Assembly: GCF_029961025.1 (NCBI RefSeq)
Contig: NZ_JASBVP010000002.1
Coordinates: 248,001-312,000 of the forward strand
Reading direction: 5' to 3'
Source: Mycobacterium sp.
GTDB taxonomy: Bacteria; Actinomycetota; Actinomycetes; Mycobacteriales; Mycobacteriaceae
Length of the DNA: 64,000 bases
Below the pieces are notes generated by a model. The model was not told the origin of the DNA and ran no database searches. It saw nothing but the letters and a program-made list of their open reading frames with translations. How positions within the stretch are numbered: position 1 is the first letter of the stretch; each line of letters starts with the position of its first letter. The translations under genes were made by a program, and so were the position numbers. Shown in pieces: positions 28,871 to 39,050 of the stretch.

Positions 28871-30451
28871 TCAGCCGACATCGACCGGGACCGGCTCATC
28901 GGGTGTCGGCGCAGGCGGGCTCGGCAGCTCCCGTTGCCGGCGAAGCTGATTTCTGGTCAAGGCCCCCAGCATGAGGCCGTAGCCGACCACCAGGATGCCC
29001 ACCGCGGTGAGCAATGGCGCGAACACCGTCAGCGGCGGCCAGTTGGTGTCAACGATCACGTAGTTCTTCTGCTGACGTTCCAATGCGGGGATGACGTCAT
29101 CACGGAAATAATCCCGGATCTGCGGAACGGAGTGAGCCGGTGAGCCGTTGAAGCGGGTCAGCTTGCCGGCGCCGGGCACGTTCGCCCAGCCGTCGGTCAC
29201 CGTCCGCAGATTGGTGATCAGCTGATAAATCTTCGGGAATTTTGAGTGCAGGGTGTCCCACATCTGGGTAGAAGTCACGTGTGACACGGAAGCCAAGTGG
29301 TCGATCAACCGGATAGCGTCGGCGGTGGACGCCGAGAACGGCACCCCGTCCAGCAGCCTGGCGGTGTGCGGGAAATCAAGGTGCACCAAATCCTCGACGA
29401 CTGTCACGGGAACACCGACTTCCTTTGCCACGTAATCAAGTAGCTTCGGGTACTCCTCGGTCACACCCCCGTCGGGCAAGACCGCCGGACCGAGGGCATT
29501 GACGAACACCGAGATGAATTCGATTCCCGCGCGATCCCCCTGCACGCGGTCCAGCGCAAACATCGGGCGGGTGTGGTTGAGCAAGACCTGCCCCCCGATC
29601 AGCCGCGGGAACAAATTCAGGCCGAGCACCAGCCCGACCACGGCGACACCGACCACCGGGACGACCACCCACGCGAATTTGAGCGGATTTTCCGGCACTC
29701 CCCGCCAGGTTGCCACGACCATCGTGGTGCCGAAGAGGATCACCACGATACCCAACGCCAGCAGCAGCGGGGCCAGGAACTCGACTCCGCCGCGGGTACC
29801 CAACGGCCGGAAGTTGCCCTGCTGTTGCTCGACGGGGGCCACCAGCTCCTGGCTGAAGTAGTCGCGCAGCTGGGGCATGGTGCGCACCGGCGTGCCGTTG
29901 AAGCGGGTGAGTTTTTCGGTGCCTGGAATATCGTCCCAACCCGACGTCAGCTTCGGCAGATTGACAATCACCTGGTAGATCTTCGGGTAATCGGTCTGCA
30001 GCAGGTGGTCCACCTGGTCCGGCGTGATGAGCAGGGCGGTGCTCAGGTAGTGGACCAGCTTGGGCAGTTCGGCGCTGACCTCGGGGAGGGTCAGCGAAGT
30101 CAAGATACCGTTGATATGCGAATAGTCTTTTTTAAGCATGGCTTCGGCATCTGATCTGGGACGTCCGGTCTGTTCGGCGACGAAATCAATAAACGCGGGC
30201 ACTTCGGCCTTCGCGCCGTCTTGATGCATCATCGCGTCGGCGGCGTTGGTCGCGGCGGAGACCATCTGAACACCCGCACGGTCGCCTTTGACCCGATCCG
30301 GCACGAATGCCGGATTGAGGTCGTTGATCAGGTGCTGCGCGGCGATCAACCGGGGAAAGAGCTGCCAGGACACCACGAGGATGACCACAATCACCCCCAC
30401 TGCCACCACGCCGGCCCACGCCAACGGAACTTTTCTGTGACCCATGCGCAC
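28871..30451 (-). CDS. Membrane protein with internal duplication, last gene of the mce operon
   Basis: Two homologous halves, each TM + LFPRLI...DR(V)xGDRAG...YPKIYQ...LTRFNG...RDYF + TM. Confidence 0.85.
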   Translation of the reverse strand: MRMGHRKVPLAWAGVVAVGVIVVILVVSWQLFPRLIAAQHLINDLNPAFVPDRVKGDRAGVQMVSAATNAADAMMHQDGAKAEVPAFIDFVAEQTGRPRSDAEAMLKKDYSHINGILTSLTLPEVSAELPKLVHYLSTALLITPDQVDHLLQTDYPKIYQVIVNLPKLTSGWDDIPGTEKLTRFNGTPVRTMPQLRDYFSQELVAPVEQQQGNFRPLGTRGGVEFLAPLLLALGIVVILFGTTMVVATWRGVPENPLKFAWVVVPVVGVAVVGLVLGLNLFPRLIGGQVLLNHTRPMFALDRVQGDRAGIEFISVFVNALGPAVLPDGGVTEEYPKLLDYVAKEVGVPVTVVEDLVHLDFPHTARLLDGVPFSASTADAIRLIDHLASVSHVTSTQMWDTLHSKFPKIYQLITNLRTVTDGWANVPGAGKLTRFNGSPAHSVPQIRDYFRDDVIPALERQQKNYVIVDTNWPPLTVFAPLLTAVGILVVGYGLMLGALTRNQLRRQRELPSPPAPTPDEPVPVDVG

Positions 30452-30467
30452 CTTGGTCTCCTTGCGG

Positions 30468-31154
30468 CTAGATCTGCGGTGTCAAATCCAAAAAGCTGAT
30501 GGTCGCCATCTTGGTCACCAACCATCGTGGCCCCCGCTGTTTCATATCCAGCCGGTAGCCCACGTATTTCAGCGACGGAATGTTTTTGGTCAACGGGCTG
30601 GTCGCCGTGGTGTTGGTCAAAACCAGCGCCACCGCGTCCGGAGCGTTCAACGATTCCACGGCCACCCCGACGACCTTTGTGTTGTCGGTCACCCGTGCTT
30701 GCTTGTTGGGCGTGATCGCCGCCTCGAGGAATTTGCGGTATTGCGCATCGAAGTCGCCGCTGAGGTATCGACCGGCGCGGTCGGGCAGGGTGTCGATCGT
30801 TTCCGGTGTATAAGTCCACAACGTGGTGACCGCGGCCACCGCGGTGCGCGCCACCTTCATCTTATTGGCCGCGGTGGCGCGGTCGGCCAGATAGGGCTGC
30901 GATGCCGCGGCGGCGAACGCCGCCGAGCCGACGAACACCACCGCCGCTGTTGCGACCGCGCCGAACAGCCAGCTGTCCCGCCACCCCTGGCGACCAGCAC
31001 CACCGGGGGCTTCGTGCGCCGGCAGGCCGGCGTCGTTGTCGCCGGCATGAGCCTCGGCGGCAGCACCGGCGTCGGGGCCTTCGTCGGTCAGATCATCGGG
31101 TTCAGTCTGGCGATTTTCCACCGTTCCCCTTCCTGCTTCGCCGTGACCACCCAC
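30468..31154 (-). CDS. Mce-associated (Mam) membrane protein; start possibly GTG 31121
   Basis: Single TM then Mam-type domain; position after mceF. Confidence 0.8.
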   Translation of the reverse strand: MGGHGEAGRGTVENRQTEPDDLTDEGPDAGAAAEAHAGDNDAGLPAHEAPGGAGRQGWRDSWLFGAVATAAVVFVGSAAFAAAASQPYLADRATAANKMKVARTAVAAVTTLWTYTPETIDTLPDRAGRYLSGDFDAQYRKFLEAAITPNKQARVTDNTKVVGVAVESLNAPDAVALVLTNTTATSPLTKNIPSLKYVGYRLDMKQRGPRWLVTKMATISFLDLTPQI

Positions 31155-31639
31155 CGGTTTGTTCGTTCGACCTGGAGTTTGCCGTCCGGGGATTTCGCGG
31201 TGAACTTCGTCGTCACCAGCACGTCGATGCTGCCGTCATCGTTTTGCCTCGAGACTCCGGCGTCAAGAACGCTGCCCGTCGTCGGCTCGACCCTGGCCAC
31301 CTGCAGGAGTATCTCGTTCCGGTTTTGCCGGTACTGCTGGGCGAAATCACCCGTCGCCTGGGCCAAGATGCGATCGGTGTAGCCGTTGGCGTGAAACGGA
31401 TCCGGCGAGGTGAATTCCGTCATGAAGGACCGCACGTAGGTCAGCGCCGCGGCGTCGCGGATTGTCGCTTGCCGCTGCGTTTCGTGGGAATACAGGTCCA
31501 GTGCGCACACCGTGATCGCGGCCGCCGCGGTGGCCGTGGTGAGGATCGCCACGACGGGCAGGCCCCAGCGCCGGGGCGGTGGCGGCGGCGCGGGATAGCG
31601 CGGCTCGCCACCGGGTGTCAGTTTGCGTCGCGGGCTCAC
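31088..31639 (-). CDS. Mce-associated (Mam) membrane protein
   Basis: PPPPPRRWGLPVVAILTTATAAAAITV...; Mam-type C-terminus. Confidence 0.8.
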   Translation of the reverse strand: MSPRRKLTPGGEPRYPAPPPPPRRWGLPVVAILTTATAAAAITVCALDLYSHETQRQATIRDAAALTYVRSFMTEFTSPDPFHANGYTDRILAQATGDFAQQYRQNRNEILLQVARVEPTTGSVLDAGVSRQNDDGSIDVLVTTKFTAKSPDGKLQVERTNRWVVTAKQEGERWKIARLNPMI

Positions 31640-32613
31640 GGTTTTGCCCCGGCTGTCTTGGGTTCGGTGGAGACCGCGATGTCATCGACGCGCCACCCGC
31701 TCGCGCCACCGGGCTTGACGAAGGTCACCCGCACCGCAGCGGCGAGGTAGCGCTGATTGGGTGGTGCGCCCCGCTCACCCTGCAAGAACAACAGCATCGT
31801 GGCCCGTTGGGGTGTCGCGGACAGCACCGAACTGTCGGTCACCCAATACTCGTTGCGCACCGGGCCTGCCCGCTGCGCCGCCCGCTGCAGGGCGGACAAT
31901 TTGCCGCGGTAGTTGTCGCTCGCCAAAGACAGCGCGCGGTCGAAATCCCCGCGGATGGTCTCCGGGCCGTAGCTGAGCATTTGGGCGACCATCCGTGGAC
32001 CCTGCACCGCGATCTGCGCGCGGGCGTCGGTGATCGCCCGGTCGTGTCGGCGCACCACGGTGTCGCTGATCGCGGCGCTGACCGTGCACAGCGCCGCGGC
32101 GGCGGCCATCACCGCCGCGGCCAGGCGACGCCGGGTGCGATCCGGTGTCCCCGGTGGCCCGAGGCGCGCCTCGGTACCCACCAGCATGTCCGCGAAGGTC
32201 CGTCCTCGGGAATCCCATAACGGCCACAACCACCCGAGGAGCAGCGGGGCGGTGTCCAGCAGATGCGCCAGATCGCGTAGCAGCAGCCGCCACGGTCCGG
32301 GGCCCCCGCCGTTGCGGTGCACGACCGTGACACCGAAAACGGCCCGTCCCAGGCTCTGCCCGCGAATCACCGGCAAAAGCAGCCGGTTGATCGCCGTCCA
32401 CAGCATCGCGATGGCGCCAATCGAGACGCACACCCACCACCAGCCGCCGCGCAGCGGCACCGCCAGCGCCACCAGCACCGTCGCCACCAACACCGCGGCG
32501 CCGGGCAGGATGTCTACGGCCAGCGCCCCGGCGCGCGCCGTCCACGGCGCCGACACCGGCGCCGCCCCGTCGTTTACCCCGCCGCTCGTCGGGTCCGCTG
32601 CGAGCGCCGTCAC
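31636..32613 (-). CDS. RDD-domain protein fused to a Mce-associated domain (Rv0176/Mam1B-like)
   Basis: N-terminal RDD (AGALAVDILPGAAVL...GQSLGRAVFGVTVV...RTFADMLVGTEARL) and C-terminal Mam domain. Confidence 0.82.
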   Translation of the reverse strand: MTALAADPTSGGVNDGAAPVSAPWTARAGALAVDILPGAAVLVATVLVALAVPLRGGWWWVCVSIGAIAMLWTAINRLLLPVIRGQSLGRAVFGVTVVHRNGGGPGPWRLLLRDLAHLLDTAPLLLGWLWPLWDSRGRTFADMLVGTEARLGPPGTPDRTRRRLAAAVMAAAAALCTVSAAISDTVVRRHDRAITDARAQIAVQGPRMVAQMLSYGPETIRGDFDRALSLASDNYRGKLSALQRAAQRAGPVRNEYWVTDSSVLSATPQRATMLLFLQGERGAPPNQRYLAAAVRVTFVKPGGASGWRVDDIAVSTEPKTAGAKP

Positions 32614-33179
32614 TTGGCCACCTGATCGAGCTTGGCGACCTTGAACTGCCCATCCTGGCGTACTATCTTCACCCGCACCCGGTAGCTATTTTCCCGGTCG
32701 GGCGTGCCTTCCTGGGAAATCGTGGCCCGAAAGACCACCAACGCGGTGATCGAGCCGTCGTCGTTGGTGCGTTCGACGGCGGCATCCATGCCCGGCAACC
32801 GGACATGGAGGTTCTGCGCCTGGTAGGCCTCGGTCAAAATCGCGCTGTACCACGCCGCCTGGGTTTTGAATTCGCCGGTGGCACACTCGTCGAGCTTGCG
32901 CTGGCTGATGGGCAGCGCGGTCACGTCGGCGGGTTGTGTGGCCGCGATGCAATCTTTGGCGGCCGTGATAGCCGCGGCGTTGGCAGCGGCGACGGCGGTG
33001 CTGATCTGGTGGGCTCGCAGCAGCATCAACCCGCTGACCGCGGCGCCGGTAGCGAGCAGCGTCAGCACCGACGCTACCGCGATCAGCCAACGCCGCCGCC
33101 GGCGTGATAGGCCGTCGGCGGCGGTGGCCGCGTCGTCATCGCGAGGTGTCAGCCGGCCGGGGCCAGCATCCTCTTCCAT
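32610..33179 (-). CDS. Mce-associated (Mam) membrane protein
   Basis: MEEDAGPGRLTPRDDDAA...; single TM; overlaps the 3' end of mceF. Confidence 0.8.
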   Translation of the reverse strand: MEEDAGPGRLTPRDDDAATAADGLSRRRRRWLIAVASVLTLLATGAAVSGLMLLRAHQISTAVAAANAAAITAAKDCIAATQPADVTALPISQRKLDECATGEFKTQAAWYSAILTEAYQAQNLHVRLPGMDAAVERTNDDGSITALVVFRATISQEGTPDRENSYRVRVKIVRQDGQFKVAKLDQVAK

Positions 33180-34696
33180 CCGTCGTCTCCTGAGACTGAG
33201 TTTTGGACCCAGTAACGCACACCGTCGGGGCCGGTGACCTGGCCGGCCTGGGGGCTGAAGGCCAGGCCCGGCGGCTGGGCGGGGATGTAGACGCACGGGT
33301 TGGGCTGCTGTCCGTTGCATTCCACGGTGCCCGACCCGGGCCGCGACAGCGGATCGCTGACCGGCGGCGGCGTCCCGGGTAACTTGTCGGCGGGAAGCGG
33401 ATTCAACCCGGTGTCGATTGTCGGTGCCGGGATCACCTCGCCCGGGTTCACCGGCTGGTCGCAGCGTGCTCCCGGAGCCGGGCAGTTGCGGATCTGGTTG
33501 GGGTCGCCGTACCAGGGGTTGGTGCCCAGCGGCGTGTAGGGTTTGTTGCTGCGGCACTCCTGCGGTGTCGCGGCCCGCTTACCGGGGACATCGACACACG
33601 GGATGTTGCGCGCCCCGCGCACCGCGTTGCCCTTGGTGTCCTGCGGAATCTTGCAGTAGGTCCCGGCCGGCAGCGGTGCGATGCTGGTGTCGGCCGGGGA
33701 TCGCCACTGCGGCGCCGGCAGGAAACCGGTCAGGCAGGGCGGCGGCTGGTTGATCGCCAACCCCAGGTCAACACGGGCCTCACCGGGGAATGCCAGCGTC
33801 GTCGTCTGGGCGACCGCAGGGACCTGTGGCAGCAGCACCAGCACCTGCTCGACACCCTTCTGGTAGCGCATCAGCAAACCGGCAACGATATCGAGATTGG
33901 CCAGTGTCTGCGGCAGCGACTCACGCACACCGCTGACCACATCGTTGGCGTTGTCCAGGGTGGGGGCGGCGTTGGTCAGCACGCTTTTCAGCTGCGGATC
34001 GGTGTGGGCGGTCTGGGCGGCCACGAGGTTCAGGTTGTGCACCCAGCGCCGGATCTGGTCACCGGAGGCGGCCTGGCTGTTGAGCAGCGGGGCGATGTTG
34101 GCGATGACGTCGTCGACGTCGGCGGTGTTGTTCGCGAAGTCACCGGCCAGCGCCTGCGTCGAGTCAACCAGCCGGTGCAGCGCCGGGCCCAGACCGCCGA
34201 ACGCCCGCGCCGTTTCGTCGAGCAACTGGGAGATCTTGTTTCTCGGCAGCGCGGCCAGGCCGCGCTCCAGGGCATCCAGGGCCGTCCCGATCTCGGCGGG
34301 CACCGTGCCCTTGGTGATGGTTTGCCCCGGCGACAGGTACTTGCCCGGCGCGCCCGTGGACACCAGATCCAGGTATTGCTCGCCGACCGCCGACACCGAA
34401 TGCACGTTGGCGGTCGCGTCGACCGGGATCTTGTAGCGGCTGTCGATGCTCATCGTCGCGACCACACCGGTTTTCGTCGGCTCCACCGCGGTGACCTTGC
34501 CGATGGTGACGCCGCGGTAGGTGACGTTGGCGGTGCGATACAGGCCGCCGGACGACGGCAGATCGGCCTTCAGGGTGTATTGGCCGATACCGACAACGGC
34601 CGGCAGCCGCAGGTAGTAGCCGCCCAGGCCCAGCAGCGCGATCACCCCCAGGATGGTGAACACGATGAGCTGTTTCTTGACGAACGGGGTGATCAC
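33149..34696 (-). CDS. mceF: Mce-family protein MceF
   Basis: MCE domain: YTLKADLPSSGGLYRTANVTYRGVTIGKV. Confidence 0.92.
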   Translation of the reverse strand: MITPFVKKQLIVFTILGVIALLGLGGYYLRLPAVVGIGQYTLKADLPSSGGLYRTANVTYRGVTIGKVTAVEPTKTGVVATMSIDSRYKIPVDATANVHSVSAVGEQYLDLVSTGAPGKYLSPGQTITKGTVPAEIGTALDALERGLAALPRNKISQLLDETARAFGGLGPALHRLVDSTQALAGDFANNTADVDDVIANIAPLLNSQAASGDQIRRWVHNLNLVAAQTAHTDPQLKSVLTNAAPTLDNANDVVSGVRESLPQTLANLDIVAGLLMRYQKGVEQVLVLLPQVPAVAQTTTLAFPGEARVDLGLAINQPPPCLTGFLPAPQWRSPADTSIAPLPAGTYCKIPQDTKGNAVRGARNIPCVDVPGKRAATPQECRSNKPYTPLGTNPWYGDPNQIRNCPAPGARCDQPVNPGEVIPAPTIDTGLNPLPADKLPGTPPPVSDPLSRPGSGTVECNGQQPNPCVYIPAQPPGLAFSPQAGQVTGPDGVRYWVQNSVSGDDGWKRMLAPAG

Positions 34697-34699
34697 GGC

Positions 34700-35893
34700 T
34701 CACTGACCTCTTTCCACCAGCGGCCCGCCCGGTGCGTCGTTCGGGTTGGACGTGTATCGGACATCGGGGATCATGGCGTTCGGGTCGCGGCCGAAGGACT
34801 GCTCGAGCGCGCGCAGCGCTCCCGAGAAGCCGGTCCCGGTGAGCAGCCCGTTGTCCAGAGCGGCGTAGGTGAGATCGAGGTTCAGCGAGACGTTCCAGAA
34901 GTCGCCCCGGAAGGACTTCGGAACGGCGTCGATGTCGAACGGCGCGGTGAGGGCGATCTTCAGCCCGGGAACCACGTACGGCGCCGCCCGGACCAGCTGG
35001 GTGAGCGGACGCTGCAAAGACACCAGGTCGCGGTGCAGCGGCGCCCGCGCCGGCCCGACCATTCGCGCGGTGACGTCGCTGAACCGCCCCAGCGCCTCGA
35101 CCGCGTCGATGACCCGCCCGCGGGAGTCCGCCAGGTAGGTCACCAGCGGCGGCAACTCGGTCAGCGCCCGATTCAGGGTGCTGTTGTGCTCCGCGGCCAT
35201 CGCCAGGAACCGGTCGGCCGAGTCGATCGCGTGGGTGATGTCGCCGACCTGCTCCTCGAGCCTGGCGGTGAAGGTGTCCAGCCTGCCGAGCAGGGTGCGA
35301 ATCTGATCGGCGCGCCCGTTGACGATCTTGTAGGCCTCGTCCTGGATCACCTCCAGATTCGCCAGGCCCCCACCCCGCAGCACCATCGCGATGCTGGCCA
35401 GCGTCTGCTCGGTGGTGGGGAATGCCGACGAGTTCTGTAACGGGATGGTGTCGCCGTTTTCCAGGAGCTGCGGCGAGGGGTTCTCCGCCGGCGGCGCTAA
35501 CTCCACATGCTGGGTGCCCAGCAAACTCGTCTGACCGATCTTCGCGGTGGCGTTGCGCGGCAGCCGCACCCCCTTCTGCAGGTCGAGCGTCAACACGGCG
35601 ACCCAGTTTTTCAGCGTGATCGCCCGCACCCGCCCGACGTAGACATCGGCGACCATGACCTTGCTGTTGGTGGTGAGCGCCAGCGTGTCGGGCATCTGCA
35701 CGTAGACGGTGTAGGAGCCGGGTCCGGTGCCCGGACCGCCGGGGATCGGCACGTTGGCGATGCCGTGCCACTGGGCGCATGAGCTCAGCGTGAGGGCACT
35801 CGCCAGCACGGCGACTGCGCGCCCGGCGGCCCGACGAAGTCGGCGCCCGGTGCCCACCGCCCGCGGTGACGGCACCCCGCCCCCGGCGGTCAC
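34700..35893 (-). CDS. mceE: Mce-family lipoprotein MceE (LprK/LprN-like)
   Basis: Lipobox TLSSC; MCE domain; GTGA overlap with mceD stop. Confidence 0.9.
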   Translation of the reverse strand: MTAGGGVPSPRAVGTGRRLRRAAGRAVAVLASALTLSSCAQWHGIANVPIPGGPGTGPGSYTVYVQMPDTLALTTNSKVMVADVYVGRVRAITLKNWVAVLTLDLQKGVRLPRNATAKIGQTSLLGTQHVELAPPAENPSPQLLENGDTIPLQNSSAFPTTEQTLASIAMVLRGGGLANLEVIQDEAYKIVNGRADQIRTLLGRLDTFTARLEEQVGDITHAIDSADRFLAMAAEHNSTLNRALTELPPLVTYLADSRGRVIDAVEALGRFSDVTARMVGPARAPLHRDLVSLQRPLTQLVRAAPYVVPGLKIALTAPFDIDAVPKSFRGDFWNVSLNLDLTYAALDNGLLTGTGFSGALRALEQSFGRDPNAMIPDVRYTSNPNDAPGGPLVERGQ

Positions 35894-37491
35894 TGACCCA
35901 CTCCCGTCGGGGCCTCGGCGGGCAGCGGACCCGCCACCGGGGCCGGCGTGGGCGGCACCGGGCCGGGGATCACCTCCGGGCCGGGCGGGGGCGGCGGTAT
36001 CGGCACCTGCGGGGCCTGCAACCCGATCGGCGGCAGCACCGGGTATTCGTCGTAGGCGTTGGGCGGACCCGGTGGGGTTTGCAGGTTGGATTGCACCGGC
36101 GGGATATCCGGTCCGCCCATCAACTCGGCCATCGACTCCGGCGTCAGCAGGAAGCTGGTGGCCGGGCTGACCTGCACCCCCTGCATCCCGGGTGCGGTCA
36201 CCCATCCCGGTGCGAAGTTGCCGTGCGACAGCGGGGTGTCCGGTGCGAATATCCCGGGCACGGTGGTGTCTTTGTAGCCCGGCGGTGGCTGCAATCGCGG
36301 CTCGGAGTAGGCGACCTCTTTCGGTAACGTTTCGGCGGTGCTGAACGGCAGGATGCCGAACGGTAGGTAGTTGAACTTGATCGCGTCTAAGACCGGGGTC
36401 AAATACTGAGCGCACAACTCGGCCGATTCCTGATAGCCGAGTCGGCTGCCGGCCTGGATGGTGCTGCAGATGAACTGCAACGGATTCGCGTAACTGCTGA
36501 CCCCCGGGATGATCGGGATGATCGTCAACGCGCCGTGGCTGGGGTGATAGACGTTGCTGACGTTGGCCGCGAACGTCGGGAAGACGTGCAGGAACGTCTC
36601 CAGGTCGTTCGCGGTGTCGGGCTGCACCAGCGGGGTGGTCGCCTCGGACAGGTTGTTGACGTCGCGGATCGCCACCTGGCCGTTGTCGTTGAGGAACTTG
36701 CGCAGCACCGGAAGCAAGGCATTGAGCTGGGTGACCGCGTCCGCGACGGCGTGGTCGTTCGGGGTCAGGCTGGCCGTCAGCTGGGCCAGGTTGTGGTTCA
36801 GCGACACCAGTTGCTGCTCGCTGATGTGCAGCGCATTGAGGAATGTGGCCAGGCCGCGCAGCACCGCGAAGGTTTCTCCGCGGCTTTCGTGCAGCGCCGA
36901 CAGCGCGGTGGACAAGCTGTTCAGCGACTTGTTGATTTCCTCACCCTTGCCGGCCAGCCCGTCGGCGAGGGCTTGGATGGCATCCCCGAACGGTCCCTTG
37001 GGCTGCTGCGGGGTCGGCCCGAGCGCCTTAACGGTCTTGCTGATGCTGTCACGTAAATCGTCCCACTCCACCGGTACTTGGGTGCGCTCTAGGGGGATCA
37101 CCGCGTTGTTCGTCAGCACCGGACCTCCGTTGTAGGGCGGTTCCAACTGGATGTTGCGCGCCGCAACCAGGGTGGGGTTGACGATCACCGCTGAGGCGTC
37201 CGCGGGCACTTTGTACTTGTTCTGATAGTGAAAGATCACTTTCATCTTGTCGCCGGCCGGCACCACCCGGTCGACCGCGCCAGCCGGCACGCCCATGATC
37301 GTCACCTGGTCGCCCGGATACAGGGCGATCGCCTGGGTGAAGTAGGCGACGATGGTGTTGGTCGTCAGTTTCTGATACCCCAGCCGGGCCACGAAACCGA
37401 CCGCCAGAACCACCGCCACCGCCAGCGCGGCGACGACGACCGACTTGCCGCGTAACCGCCGCAACCCGCCGCGGTCAAAGATCGTGCTCAA
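35890..37491 (-). CDS. mceD: Mce-family protein MceD (Mce1D/2D-like)
   Basis: KLTTNTIVAYFTQAIALYPGDQVTIMGVPAGAVD...LLTPESMAELMGGPDIPP; TTG start. Confidence 0.93.
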   Translation of the reverse strand: MSTIFDRGGLRRLRGKSVVVAALAVAVVLAVGFVARLGYQKLTTNTIVAYFTQAIALYPGDQVTIMGVPAGAVDRVVPAGDKMKVIFHYQNKYKVPADASAVIVNPTLVAARNIQLEPPYNGGPVLTNNAVIPLERTQVPVEWDDLRDSISKTVKALGPTPQQPKGPFGDAIQALADGLAGKGEEINKSLNSLSTALSALHESRGETFAVLRGLATFLNALHISEQQLVSLNHNLAQLTASLTPNDHAVADAVTQLNALLPVLRKFLNDNGQVAIRDVNNLSEATTPLVQPDTANDLETFLHVFPTFAANVSNVYHPSHGALTIIPIIPGVSSYANPLQFICSTIQAGSRLGYQESAELCAQYLTPVLDAIKFNYLPFGILPFSTAETLPKEVAYSEPRLQPPPGYKDTTVPGIFAPDTPLSHGNFAPGWVTAPGMQGVQVSPATSFLLTPESMAELMGGPDIPPVQSNLQTPPGPPNAYDEYPVLPPIGLQAPQVPIPPPPPGPEVIPGPVPPTPAPVAGPLPAEAPTGVGQ

Positions 37492-39050
37492 TTCTGGCTA
37501 CCTCCCGTGACGCCGCTGCCACCCGTCCCTTCCGGGGTGATAAACGGGGCCGGCAACTGCGGCCCGGGCCCCGGAGGCGCAGGTGGCCCCGGCGGCAGCA
37601 TGGGCGCGAAGGTTGACAGCGGTGGTGTCGGTCCGGCCGGCGCCAGGTGTTCGGTGCGCGCGCCCGGAGGCGCGTTCGGCGGCAGCGGCACCGGGGTGCC
37701 CGGCACGTCCGGCGCCGGCTCACCCGGTCGCCCGGCGATGGGAATCCCCGGGGTGGGCGGCAGGCCGTTCGGGTTCGGCGGCGACGTCAGCACGTCGATC
37801 GGCGCCGGGAAAACGCCGCCGAACGGCGCGGTGTCCACGCCCCTGCATGGCAGCGGGTTCCCCGGCCGCGGGAAGTCGCCCGGCGCCGGCGCGTAGGAAC
37901 ACGCCGTTCCCGGCGGGACGGCCGGTCCCGGATGGTCCGGGGTGCCTTCCAGCACCGGTGGTGCGGGCGGCGGCGCGCCGTTGGGGAACCGGGTGCCGTT
38001 GGGATCCGGGTAGCGGAACGCCGGCAGCCCGGCGTTGCGCCAGAACTCCTCCGGGTCGATGCCACGTTTCTTGAACGCGGCGTCAACCCATGGCTGCATC
38101 ATCTGGTACGACGGGATGAAGTTGTAGGTCGCCATCTTGACATAGGGTCCCGACGACACCACCTCCGACAGCGACGCGACGAATTGGCCGAGTTCGGTGA
38201 CCGCGGCCCGGAGATCGTCCTTGCGCTTGACCAGCACGTCACTGACCGTGTTCACCTGCCGGAGCACGGTATTCAGGTTGGGGTTATCGGTGATCAGCCC
38301 TTGAACCTGTGCGGAGACCGCGCGCAGATTGCCCAGCAGCGCGGACACCGCCTGTTCCCGCTGGTTGATGGCCACCAGCAGGGTCTGGGCGTTCACCAGC
38401 AGCCGGTTGAGCTGCTCGCCGTGCACCCCGAGCACGCCGGCCACCTTGCTGGTCTCACCGATGAGATGCTGAACGCGCTCATCGCGCTTGCCCACGGTGT
38501 CGGCGAAGCGTTGCACCCCGTTGAGCGCGGCACTTAGGTGCGGATAGGTCTGGTCGACCGTCTGCGACAGCACGTGCAGTGATTGCTTGACGGTGTTGAT
38601 ATCCCAGCCGGAGGCGGCCTTGGTGGCGTCGAAGAACGCGTCATAGATCTGGTAGGGCGTCGTGGTTTGACCCAACCGCAACGTCCCGCCGGGGCGTAGC
38701 CGCTCACCGCCGCCCGGTTCGATCTCCAGCAGCTTCCTGCCCAAAATGGTGTCGGTGCGGACCGACAACCGGCTCTTGGTGCCGATGGTGTGGTCGCCGG
38801 CGGTAAACCCGATCACCACGTGGCCGGTGGCGATCTTCAAGTCCTGCACCGTGCCGACGTCCACCCCGGTGATGCGCACCTTGTCGCCGACGTGCAACCC
38901 GCCCGAATCCTTGAATTCCCCGTAGTAACGGGGCTGCGCGGCCAGCATCGGCACACTGGTGAAGCTCTGGCCCACCGCCGTGGCCAGCACCGCCAGGATG
39001 ATCGCAATGGTCCCGGTCCGCACCCGGTTTGCCGGCTCAAGTGCCCTCAT
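37488..39050 (-). CDS. mceC: Mce-family protein MceC
   Basis: YYGEFKDSGGLHVGDKVRITGVDVGTVQDLKI; Pro-rich C-terminus; ATGA overlap with mceB. Confidence 0.92.
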   Translation of the reverse strand: MRALEPANRVRTGTIAIILAVLATAVGQSFTSVPMLAAQPRYYGEFKDSGGLHVGDKVRITGVDVGTVQDLKIATGHVVIGFTAGDHTIGTKSRLSVRTDTILGRKLLEIEPGGGERLRPGGTLRLGQTTTPYQIYDAFFDATKAASGWDINTVKQSLHVLSQTVDQTYPHLSAALNGVQRFADTVGKRDERVQHLIGETSKVAGVLGVHGEQLNRLLVNAQTLLVAINQREQAVSALLGNLRAVSAQVQGLITDNPNLNTVLRQVNTVSDVLVKRKDDLRAAVTELGQFVASLSEVVSSGPYVKMATYNFIPSYQMMQPWVDAAFKKRGIDPEEFWRNAGLPAFRYPDPNGTRFPNGAPPPAPPVLEGTPDHPGPAVPPGTACSYAPAPGDFPRPGNPLPCRGVDTAPFGGVFPAPIDVLTSPPNPNGLPPTPGIPIAGRPGEPAPDVPGTPVPLPPNAPPGARTEHLAPAGPTPPLSTFAPMLPPGPPAPPGPGPQLPAPFITPEGTGGSGVTGGSQN

